Origin: Chloroflexota bacterium
Lineage (GTDB): Bacteria > Chloroflexota > Anaerolineae > JAADDB01
DNA: 15,058 nt
Assembly: GCA_013154135.1 (NCBI GenBank)
Contig: JAADDB010000278.1
Location: 1 to 15,058, forward strand
Direction: 5' to 3'
Part shown: positions 1 to 5,828 of the stretch, piece after piece
How positions within the stretch are numbered: the first letter of the stretch is position 1
Layout of the letters: every line of letters begins with the position of its first letter
Position numbers and translations under genes: made by a program
Notes under the pieces: generated by a model
What the model was told of the DNA's origin: nothing
The model's database searches: none
The model's input: only the letters and a program-made list of their open reading frames with translations

Positions 1-53
1 GAGAGAAACGAATACGCAGGGCCGATTTTAGCGACTCAGCTTGTTTTGCCCTT

Positions 54-1340
54 CTATTGCGCAACATACCACCCGACGGTGGCTTGGTCCCGTCGTAGGT
101 ATTTCTGGGCTACCCGTTGTACGTCTTCTGCGCTCACCGCGGCAATGCGATCTATGTACGCGTCCAACCATTCCAGGTGGGTGACCACTTCCGCGAAGCC
201 CAACCAGCGGGCTTGGTTGGTGATACTTTCCGCACCGTAGATGAAGTGGGCTCGTACCTGCTTGCGGGCTTTTTCCAGCTCCGCGGTTTGAACGCGTTCC
301 TCTTGCACCCGCGCGATTTCCTCCCACAGGACGTTCTCCACCTCCTCCGGGGTGTGTCCCTGGTTGACGGTCGCGTCAAACCACCACAGGTAAGGGTCGA
401 TGGTCGGTCCTATCCATGTCCCCACGTCCGCGGCCAGCCCACGTGTCACCAGTGCTTTGTAAAGCCGTGAGCTCCGATGGCTGCTTCCCCCGCCCCCAAA
501 GGATTTGGCCCCGCCCATGATCGCGTCCAACACCACCATAGGGAAGAAGTCCTCGTGGAGGGCGGGAACCGCGTGGAACGCGATCTGGACGTAGTGGGTA
601 TCCCCACTTCCGGCAAGGTACGCCCGTCTTTCCCCCCTTTGGGGTGGCTCCTCTGTGGGAGGTCGGTTGGGCACATGACCGGGCGGGAGCGGGGCAAAGT
701 AGCGGTGTATCTGCTTCTGCATTTCTTGGGTATCGAAATCGCCTACCACGACTAGAATGGCGTTGTTCGGCGCGTAATAGGTGCGGTAATGGGCGTACAG
801 GTCGTCTCGGGTCATGGTCCGAAGGTCTGCAGGCCACCCGATGACTTCGTGGTGGTAGGAGTGGGCCTTGATGGCCAGATTTTGCACCTCTTCGGCCAGG
901 AGAAAGGTGGGACGGTTTTCGTTCATGCGCCGTTCGGAGAGGATGACCGTCCGTTCTCGTTCCACCTCTTCCGGCGCGAACGTGCTGTTCAGCATGCGAT
1001 CGGATTCAATGTCCAACGCCAGGGCCACGTGGGCCGAGGGTAACGTCTGGAAATAAGCCGTGTAATCCAGCCACGTCATGGCGTTGAAAACGCCACCCAC
1101 CCGGGAGATGAGCCGGTCGTATGTGCCGGGAGGATACTTGGTCGTCCCCTTGAACTGCATGTGTTCCACCCAGTGGGAGATCCCTGTCTTCCCGGGCACC
1201 TCATTGCGGCTTCCCACGCGGTACCAGACCCACACGCTGACCACCGGGGCCGTGTGCATTTCCTTCAGGAGCACGGTCAAACCGTTATCCAGCTGATATC
1301 GGGTTGTCTGGGCGCCGAAGGTTCCTCCTTCACCGTCCAT
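54..1340 (-). CDS. M16 family zinc peptidase
   Basis: A 428-residue peptidase of the M16 (pitrilysin/mitochondrial processing peptidase) family. The inverted zinc motif HxxEH is intact as HWVEH at residues 56-60, and the third zinc ligand is Glu136 in VILSER, 76 residues after the last His, as in processing peptidases. The N-terminal M16 domain covers about residues 15-165. A second, non-catalytic M16 domain follows, with the usual SSRLYKALV segment after a glycine-rich loop. No signal peptide is visible, so it is probably cytoplasmic. The ATG lies inside the end of the UDP-glucose dehydrogenase gene (11-base overlap) and follows an AAGGGGG ribosome site, which suggests coupled translation. 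The stop is TAG. Bacterial members often sit beside a second M16 gene; any such partner would lie beyond the left edge. The substrate is unknown. Confidence 0.93.
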   Translation of the reverse strand: MDGEGGTFGAQTTRYQLDNGLTVLLKEMHTAPVVSVWVWYRVGSRNEVPGKTGISHWVEHMQFKGTTKYPPGTYDRLISRVGGVFNAMTWLDYTAYFQTLPSAHVALALDIESDRMLNSTFAPEEVERERTVILSERRMNENRPTFLLAEEVQNLAIKAHSYHHEVIGWPADLRTMTRDDLYAHYRTYYAPNNAILVVVGDFDTQEMQKQIHRYFAPLPPGHVPNRPPTEEPPQRGERRAYLAGSGDTHYVQIAFHAVPALHEDFFPMVVLDAIMGGAKSFGGGGSSHRSSRLYKALVTRGLAADVGTWIGPTIDPYLWWFDATVNQGHTPEEVENVLWEEIARVQEERVQTAELEKARKQVRAHFIYGAESITNQARWLGFAEVVTHLEWLDAYIDRIAAVSAEDVQRVAQKYLRRDQATVGWYVAQ

Positions 1341-2646
1341 TGACTTGGTACCCCCTTCCCATGCCCCGATATTCGAACCCCAACTCCCTCATCCGTTTCG
1401 GGTCGTAAATGTTCCGGCCGTCAATGAGGACATTGCCTCGCATGAGGGAGAGGACGCGTTTCAGGTCCAGGTTCTTGAATTCATTCCACTCGGTGACCAC
1501 GACGAGTGCGTCCGCACCTTCGGCCAGTTGATAGGGGTCTTCGGCCAACTCCATTTCCGGCAACAGTCGCCGCGCGTTCTCCATCGCGACGGGATCATAT
1601 CCGCGCACAATGGCTCCTTCGTTGATCAGCATGTGGTAGAGGTCAATGGAGGGGGCTTCTCGCATGTCGTCCGTGTTGGGCTTGAAGGAAAGCCCCAAGA
1701 GCCCGATGACTTTGTCCTGGAGCGAGCCGCCCAAGAGCTCCCGCAATTTCAGGATGACCCGACGACGTTGATCCCGGTTGATTTCCATGACGGCCCGGAG
1801 GAGTTGAGGGTGAGCGCCGTGCACAAGGGCCATGTGCTCCAGGGCCTTCACATCCTTGGGAAAACAGGAGCCCCCGAACCCAAGGCCCGCGTCCAGGAAG
1901 TAGGGCCCAATGCGTTTATCATACCCCATCCCTCGGGCCACCTCCTTCACGTCAGCACCCAGCCGTTCGCAGATGGCCGCGATTTCGTTGATGAAGGAGA
2001 TGCGTGTGGCTAAGAACGCGTTGGACGCGTATTTGATCATCTCCGCGGTGCGGAGGTCGGTGATCATAATGGGAGCCCGGAGGGGAAGGTACAGTTGGGC
2101 CACTTTCTCGGCTGCTTCTGGGTCGGTGCTCCCCAGGACGACCCGATCGGGGTTGAGGAAGTCGTTGATGGCCGAGCCCTCACGGAGGAATTCGGGGTTA
2201 CTGACCACGGCAAAGGGGATGGGCTCCGGCTGGTACTTGCGGATGATGTCGGCCACAAAGTCTCCCGTGCCCACGGGCACGGTGCTCTTGTTGACGATAA
2301 TCAGGGGATGGTCCATCACCTTGGCAATGCTTTCCGCGGCCATGCGCACATAGCGCAAATCCGCTTCGCCGTCTACCCCTTCTGGGGTGCCCACCGCGAC
2401 AAAGACGAAATCCGCGTCCTTGAGGGCTTCCTCATACGACGTTGTAAAGGAAAGTCGGCCGGCCTCCATGTTGCGACGGACCATTTCTTCCAGGCCGGGT
2501 TCAAAGATGGGAACAATGCCCTGTTGCAGAGCTTGGATCTTGCCTTCGTCAATGTCCAGCCCTACAACTTGATTCCCCAAATCCGCGAAACATGTTCCCG
2601 TCACCAGGCCCACGTAGCCGGTGCCGATGACCGTGATGTGTTTCAT
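1330..2646 (-). CDS. ugd: UDP-glucose 6-dehydrogenase
   Basis: A 438-residue enzyme that oxidises UDP-glucose twice with NAD+ to UDP-glucuronate, a precursor of acidic polysaccharides and of pentose or galacturonate sugars. The N-terminal Rossmann fold has GTGYVG at residues 8-13 and the NAD-ribose acidic residue in GLDID at 29-33. The catalytic cysteine is Cys261 in GFGGSCFPKD, a hallmark of the family. The central dimerisation domain and the C-terminal UDP-binding domain (NIYDPKRMRELGF near the end) are complete, and length is normal for the TuaD/Ugd type. The ATG is preceded by GAGGAGG eight bases upstream, and this ribosome site overlaps the stop of the upstream membrane-protein gene. A close relative such as UDP-N-acetylmannosamine dehydrogenase is possible but the sequence reads as the glucose type. 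Confidence 0.95.
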   Translation of the reverse strand: MKHITVIGTGYVGLVTGTCFADLGNQVVGLDIDEGKIQALQQGIVPIFEPGLEEMVRRNMEAGRLSFTTSYEEALKDADFVFVAVGTPEGVDGEADLRYVRMAAESIAKVMDHPLIIVNKSTVPVGTGDFVADIIRKYQPEPIPFAVVSNPEFLREGSAINDFLNPDRVVLGSTDPEAAEKVAQLYLPLRAPIMITDLRTAEMIKYASNAFLATRISFINEIAAICERLGADVKEVARGMGYDKRIGPYFLDAGLGFGGSCFPKDVKALEHMALVHGAHPQLLRAVMEINRDQRRRVILKLRELLGGSLQDKVIGLLGLSFKPNTDDMREAPSIDLYHMLINEGAIVRGYDPVAMENARRLLPEMELAEDPYQLAEGADALVVVTEWNEFKNLDLKRVLSLMRGNVLIDGRNIYDPKRMRELGFEYRGMGRGYQVNGR

Positions 2647-2659
2647 AACAATGTCCTCC

Positions 2660-3649
2660 TCACTCTGTCAGTTGCAATTCTGCTCGCTCGATATCTTCCC
2701 ACCGAAGGTGTTCGAGCCACATGTAATAGGCGCCGAGAAGGGTGATGGGGAGCCACAGGGCCGCGTGGAGGACCCATGTGTATCCCGCTGCCAAATCCTT
2801 GTCCACCCCAAACGCGACCAGCACAGCAATGCCCGGTGTGTCGAAGGTGCCCACATAGCCGGGGGCTGCGGGAAGCGTGGTAGCCAAGTTCACAATGCCG
2901 TTCATGAGCATGAGGACGATGAACGGCACGTGGAAGGAGAACGCGTGCATCACAAACCAGTATTTGACCGTTTCGGCCAACCAGATGAGGACCGAGGTGA
3001 GGAATATCATAATCACATCTTGAGGCCGACGCAAGAAGTGGATGCCTTCCAGAAAACGTTCCACCATCCCATCCGCCTTTTCCCGGAAGGATTGGGGAAT
3101 CAGCCGGTCCGCGAACCACCTGTACACGCGTTGCACCCGTTGGGGCTGCACGGCCGCCCAGAAGAAAATGCCTAAAGCCAGGAAAAACGCCAGGCTCAGC
3201 AGAGTGATGAATTGCCGGTATCCGGCCAGGGAGGGGGCAAAGGGCAGGGCCAGGAACACGAAAAGGAGCATCACCAGCCCGTCGAAAATGCGTTCTACCA
3301 AAATGGTGGCCAGAGATGCGCTCATGGGAATGTCGGATTTACGTTTGAGCACATACGCCCGCAACACCTCCCCTGCCCGTGCGGGATACACGTTATTCCC
3401 AAAATACCCAATACACACGACCGGGAAGAGGACCCTCAGGGGAATATGTTTGAGGGGGCGCAGCATGTAATGCCAACGCCATGTGCGCAGCCACACGCCC
3501 ACGAAGTAGACAGCTACTCCGGGCACTATCCATCCGTACTTCGCGTGGCGGAGGTACATCCACACCTCATGGAGGTGCAATCCTCGGAGTGCCGGATAAA
3601 GGAAGATCGCACTCACCAGCACCCCTAGCCAAAATTGCCAACGTTTCAC
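2660..3649 (-). CDS. UPF0104/lysylphosphatidylglycerol synthase TM-region family membrane protein
   Basis: An integral membrane protein of about 329 residues with roughly 7-8 hydrophobic segments, of the family (PF03706-like) that includes the membrane part of MprF and archaeal AglD. Family signatures are visible: RTWRWHYMLRP at residues 55-65, GNNVYPARAGEVLRAYVLKR at 84-103, and VERIFDGLVML at 118-128. It lacks the cytosolic aminoacyl-transferase domain of MprF, so it is unlikely to make lysyl-lipid itself; stand-alone members are often suggested to be lipid or lipid-linked-sugar flippases, which is inference. The start is chosen as GTG at 3649 because AAGGAGG lies ten bases upstream and the protein then begins MKRWQFWLG, as relatives do. 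A longer reading from TTG at 3718 would overlap the preceding gene and has no ribosome site. The gene sits 13 bases ahead of ugd. Confidence 0.88.
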   Translation of the reverse strand: MKRWQFWLGVLVSAIFLYPALRGLHLHEVWMYLRHAKYGWIVPGVAVYFVGVWLRTWRWHYMLRPLKHIPLRVLFPVVCIGYFGNNVYPARAGEVLRAYVLKRKSDIPMSASLATILVERIFDGLVMLLFVFLALPFAPSLAGYRQFITLLSLAFFLALGIFFWAAVQPQRVQRVYRWFADRLIPQSFREKADGMVERFLEGIHFLRRPQDVIMIFLTSVLIWLAETVKYWFVMHAFSFHVPFIVLMLMNGIVNLATTLPAAPGYVGTFDTPGIAVLVAFGVDKDLAAGYTWVLHAALWLPITLLGAYYMWLEHLRWEDIERAELQLTE

Positions 3650-3698
3650 CCTTTGCAGGCCTCCTTGCATTGAGAGAGGAAGATGCAGCTGCGATCGG

Positions 3699-4529
3699 TC
3701 AAATCGCAGGTTGTCCAACGGTCAGGACGTAGAGCGATGTTTCCTCTTCCCCATCGACTCCCAATAACGCATCCAATTCCTCGTCGAAATACGCGCCGAT
3801 GGCACATGCACCCAAGCCCAACCCCGTCGCGGCCAAGTAGATGTTTTCCCCCACATGCCCCACTTCCTGCAGCACGTAGCGATAGGCTCGTCCTTCGTAC
3901 TTCCACTCCGTGCGGGCAAAGACGCCGGTTATCACAAAGACTACCGCTGCGGTGTGGGCATGTTCCTGGTCCAAACAAATACGGGTTATCGGCTTCCGTA
4001 GATCTCCAAGCCGCAGTTGTTCCAGCGCGTGCTCTGTGACCCGGTAGTGGTACAACCCGGGCTCAACGTCCCGCACCCGGTGGAGGATAGCATATAGTTC
4101 GAGGGGATACAAAGCTCCGGCCGAGGGAGCGGCGCGTTTCGGATAGGAAGGTTCTGTGATACCCTGGGCCGCGTGGAGAAGGGCACTTAAAGCATCTGGG
4201 GAGATGGGGTATCCCGTGTAATCCCGGATGCTTCGCCGTCGTTCCAGAGCGAGAGACACGCTCATGGGGATTTGCGGAGGCGTGGGGAGAGGGAATACAG
4301 GGACATCCGTGTAGAGCTTGTACTGGGGCGGTCGCGGGCCCCACTGCCGTCTACCCCAGGGCACTCCGTGGGGGGTGATGCGGCTCCAGCGGTGGTATGC
4401 CCGGCCCATGTTGGAAGAGCCCGTGCCGCGATTCCATCCTAAGGCGCCCAAAATAAAGGAGCTTATGCCCGCTAAAAAACCAAACCCCACCGTTATACCC
4501 CACAGAAAGTCCCGATGTTTGTATGACAA
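3699..4529 (-). CDS. SagB/ThcOx-type nitroreductase-family oxidoreductase, N-terminally membrane anchored
   Basis: A 276-residue FMN-dependent oxidoreductase of the nitroreductase superfamily, SagB/ThcOx branch. Signatures are RRRSIRDYTGYPIS at 97-110 (FMN phosphate contacts), APSAGALYPLELY at 134-146, EPGLYHY at 156-162, and the C-terminal stretch from RYVLQEVGHVGENIY to GLGLGACAIGAYFD at 217-249. A single hydrophobic segment at about 9-31 precedes the enzyme domain and would tether it to the membrane. In peptide clusters such enzymes oxidise azolines to azoles, but no YcaO/cyclodehydratase or precursor peptide is visible here, so the substrate is unknown. The start is TTG at 4529: a stop lies just upstream in frame, and the nearby GAGG is very close to the start, so the exact start is uncertain. 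It leads a probable four-gene leftward transcript. A stand-alone quinone or flavin oxidoreductase is an alternative. Confidence 0.87.
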   Translation of the reverse strand: MSYKHRDFLWGITVGFGFLAGISSFILGALGWNRGTGSSNMGRAYHRWSRITPHGVPWGRRQWGPRPPQYKLYTDVPVFPLPTPPQIPMSVSLALERRRSIRDYTGYPISPDALSALLHAAQGITEPSYPKRAAPSAGALYPLELYAILHRVRDVEPGLYHYRVTEHALEQLRLGDLRKPITRICLDQEHAHTAAVVFVITGVFARTEWKYEGRAYRYVLQEVGHVGENIYLAATGLGLGACAIGAYFDEELDALLGVDGEEETSLYVLTVGQPAI

Positions 4530-4784
4530 GTCCTCGCGTCAACGCCCCTGTTTGGCAACACAACGCCATAGCACCCTGGCAGCGGACGGGCTCGGGGTCG
4601 TCATGAGTAATGCAGGTGATGGGCAGCCCCGCACATTGGCTCGCTGAACAGGGGTGGGTGTCCGACCACGGGATCCCTGTCCTAAGGGGATGGCTCCTGT
4701 TCAGCCGCGGTTTCAATGGGCTTCCCCCCTCACGGGGCAGTCCCTATGCTGAAAATCCCCCCAAGGATCCTTGTTCGTTACTTT
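4530..4784. other. Intergenic gap between the SagB-type gene and the S1-domain gene
   Basis: A 255-base non-coding gap inside a leftward gene run, unusual beside neighbours that touch or overlap. It contains the stem-rich element described separately (4621-4744) and a perfect 12-base palindrome CAAGGATCCTTG at about 4762-4773, just past the stop of the S1-domain gene. No convincing hairpin plus T-run terminator and no clear promoter hexamers were found on either strand. Short open frames here lack ribosome sites and family resemblance. Confidence 0.6.
4621..4744. ncRNA. Candidate structured RNA (long collinear stem element), strand unknown
   Basis: Four nested, collinear paired blocks can be drawn by eye: GGG 4621-4623 with CCC 4742-4744; GCCCCG 4626-4631 with CGGGGC 4733-4738; CATTG 4634-4638 with CAATG 4714-4718; and GCTGAACAGG 4643-4652 with CCTGTTCAGC 4696-4705. 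The tip holds two small hairpins, GTGG/CCAC (4654-4669) and ATCCC/GGGAT (4673-4691). The result is a rod with asymmetric internal loops, of the general shape of 6S-type or leader RNAs. I do not recognise the conserved motifs of SRP RNA, RNase P RNA, tmRNA or common riboswitches. On the minus strand it could be the leader of the SagB-type gene or the 3' end of the S1 transcript. Pairing alone cannot fix the strand. Confidence 0.38.
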
Positions 4785-5537
4785 TTAGCTGCTCTTGTCC
4801 GCGTATTCCAACGTGCGCCGGATGATTTCGTCGTCCTCGAATGCTTCCCAGCGCTTTTTCTTGCGTCGTTTCTCCCGCCGCCGCTCCTTTTGGGCTTGGG
4901 CTTCCAGGAAAGCGATCTCGAAGGGGCTGACGATTTCCTCTTCTTCCTCTTCAGGGAGCGCCTCGGGGAGTTCCTGCTCCACAGCTTGCGGTTCTTCCGC
5001 TTCCTCCCGGAGCCCCTTTAGGCTCAGGTCCACCTGGTTCCGGCGGACATCCACGCGGATCACGCGCGCTTCCAGCTCTTCGCCCACTTGGACGATGTCC
5101 TCCGGGTTACGCACATATCCTTCGGCCATCTCGCGAACACGCAGCAGCGCGTCCCGGCCGATGCCGATGTCCACAAACGCGCCGTACGGCTCAATGCGGG
5201 TGACCGTGCCCTTGACAATGTCTCCCACCTGGAGGTCCCGAATGGTCTTGGTGCCCGGGGGGATCATGGTCAAGCTGATGCGGTTTTCCGCCTTGTTCAA
5301 GTCCTTGATCCACACGGTCACCTCATCCCCCACGTTGACCACGTCTGTCACTTTGGCCACGCGGTAGGGGGCCAGTTCGGAGATGTGGACGAGCCCATCG
5401 GTGTTCACACCAATGTCCACAAACGCGCCAAAATTCGTCACACGGCGCACCTTTCCGGTAAGCTTCATGCCCCGCGCCAACTTCACAACCACGCGTTTTC
5501 GGGGTATGACTTTGACTTTCGTTTCCTGATCCGACAC
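4785..5537 (-). CDS. S1 RNA-binding domain protein (two S1 domains, charged C-terminal tail)
   Basis: A 250-residue protein with two S1/OB-fold RNA-binding domains: about residues 22-91 (GMKLTGKVRRVTNFGAFVDI, then GLVHISEL) and 98-176 (GDIVKGTVTRIEPYGAFVDI). The second lacks the usual HISEL at its core (it reads LLRVREM). An acidic stretch rich in Glu follows (about 178-207), then a strongly basic Arg/Lys segment (about 214-230) and a mixed-charge end. This resembles short ribosomal-protein-S1-like or general stress S1 proteins that bind mRNA or ribosomes; the exact role is unknown. The start is GTG at 5537, with GGGAGGAG five bases upstream. An in-frame extension to 5630 runs through the promoter and hairpin and is not translated in my reading. 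The gene has its own strong promoter (5602-5630). Confidence 0.88.
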   Translation of the reverse strand: MSDQETKVKVIPRKRVVVKLARGMKLTGKVRRVTNFGAFVDIGVNTDGLVHISELAPYRVAKVTDVVNVGDEVTVWIKDLNKAENRISLTMIPPGTKTIRDLQVGDIVKGTVTRIEPYGAFVDIGIGRDALLRVREMAEGYVRNPEDIVQVGEELEARVIRVDVRRNQVDLSLKGLREEAEEPQAVEQELPEALPEEEEEEIVSPFEIAFLEAQAQKERRREKRRKKKRWEAFEDDEIIRRTLEYADKSS

Positions 5538-5566
5538 AGATGCTCCTCCCTTTCCCTGTGAATTGC

Positions 5567-5598
5567 AGCAAGTCATCCCTCGCCACAGGCGAGTTGCT
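5567..5598 (-). promoter_or_regulatory. 5'-leader hairpin of the S1-domain gene
   Basis: A perfect 6-base-pair stem CTCGCC/GGCGAG with a three-base loop (5579-5593) is extended by AGCAA/TTGCT (5567-5571 with 5594-5598) across a one-sided seven-base bulge. The start site predicted from the -10 box is near 5595, so this hairpin would form the very 5' end of the transcript. No T-run follows, so it is not a terminator. It may protect the mRNA or be a binding site for the encoded RNA-binding protein; both are inference. Confidence 0.5.
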
Positions 5599-5601
5599 GG
5601 C

Positions 5602-5630
5602 ATTATACCTGTAGCCGGATGGAGGGCCAA
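5602..5630 (-). promoter_or_regulatory. Sigma-70-type promoter of the S1-domain gene
   Basis: Read on the minus strand, the -35 box is TTGGCC (complement of 5625-5630), the spacer is 17 bases, and the -10 box is a perfect TATAAT (complement of 5602-5607). Transcription should begin near 5595, about 58 bases ahead of the GTG start. It is the best promoter match in the window. Confidence 0.65.
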
Positions 5631-5637
5631 ATTTGGC
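5626..5637. promoter_or_regulatory. Palindromic operator candidate GCCAAATTTGGC
   Basis: A perfect 12-base palindrome that covers most of the -35 box of the S1-gene promoter and extends just upstream of it. Its placement is that of a repressor or dimeric regulator site. No regulator gene is in the window, so the cognate protein is unknown. Confidence 0.4.
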
Positions 5638-5714
5638 TTTGCTGAAAAAATGCCGTGTGTAACGACCGGCTATTATCGTTAACCCACCCGTCGGGGAACT
5701 CGTTGCCCTTACCA

Positions 5715-5774
5715 GTTTTGTCAGTCTATCAGGTTTTGATACAATCGAAAAGGTGCTACTGCGTTTTGTCAGTC
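5715..5774 (+). repeat. 12-base direct repeat around the gltX promoter
   Basis: GTTTTGTCAGTC occurs at 5715-5726, overlapping the -35 box, and again at 5763-5774, just after the expected start site. The copies are 48 bases apart, and both are followed five bases later by CAGG. This could be a paired protein site or a remnant of a duplicated promoter; the second copy has no -10 box at the right distance. Confidence 0.5.
5718..5745 (+). promoter_or_regulatory. Sigma-70-type promoter of gltX
   Basis: The -35 box TTGTCA (5718-5723) and the -10 box TACAAT (5740-5745) each match consensus at five of six positions, with a 16-base spacer. The start site would be near 5752, giving a leader of about 77 bases. 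The likely transcript continues through lepB, deoC and the hydrolase gene, which have no room for promoters of their own. Confidence 0.55.
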
Positions 5775-5828
5775 ACCCAGGGCTGTTTGCCCACAAAGCC
5801 AGTCCGTAATGAAGGAGACAAGACACCG

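Larger units (their letters stand above)
5538..5828. other. Divergent promoter region between the S1-domain gene and gltX
   Basis: This 291-base gap drives the two gene runs apart. From left to right it holds the S1-gene ribosome site, a hairpin (5567-5598), the minus-strand promoter (5602-5630) with an overlapping palindrome (5626-5637), a weaker inverted repeat TAACG/CGTTA (5660-5664 and 5677-5681), the plus-strand promoter (5718-5745), the second copy of a 12-base repeat (5763-5774) and the gltX ribosome site GAAGGAG (5811-5817). The two -35 boxes are about 87 bases apart. No T-box specifier or antiterminator motif was seen ahead of gltX. Confidence 0.7.

Noticed and set aside
1..53. Terminator or second M16 gene downstream of the peptidase
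   Set aside because: AGGGC/GCCCT could pair only across a 26-base loop, with no T-run. No start codon for a leftward gene lies in these bases.
1345..2013. Plus-strand open frame across ugd
   Set aside because: Antisense shadow; the minus strand encodes a complete UDP-glucose dehydrogenase.
4733..4755. Similarity of CGGGGCAGTCCC to part of Escherichia coli 6S RNA
   Set aside because: The match is short and recalled by eye, and the rest of the element does not align. It is not enough to name the RNA.
5538..5630. 31-codon N-terminal extension of the S1-domain gene
   Set aside because: It would place translation across its own promoter and leader hairpin. GTG at 5537 has a GGGAGGAG site at ideal distance.
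5655..5828. In-frame 58-codon extension ahead of gltX
   Set aside because: It covers the promoter and the repeat, has no ribosome site and no resemblance to GluRS. The ATG at 5829 has a good ribosome site.
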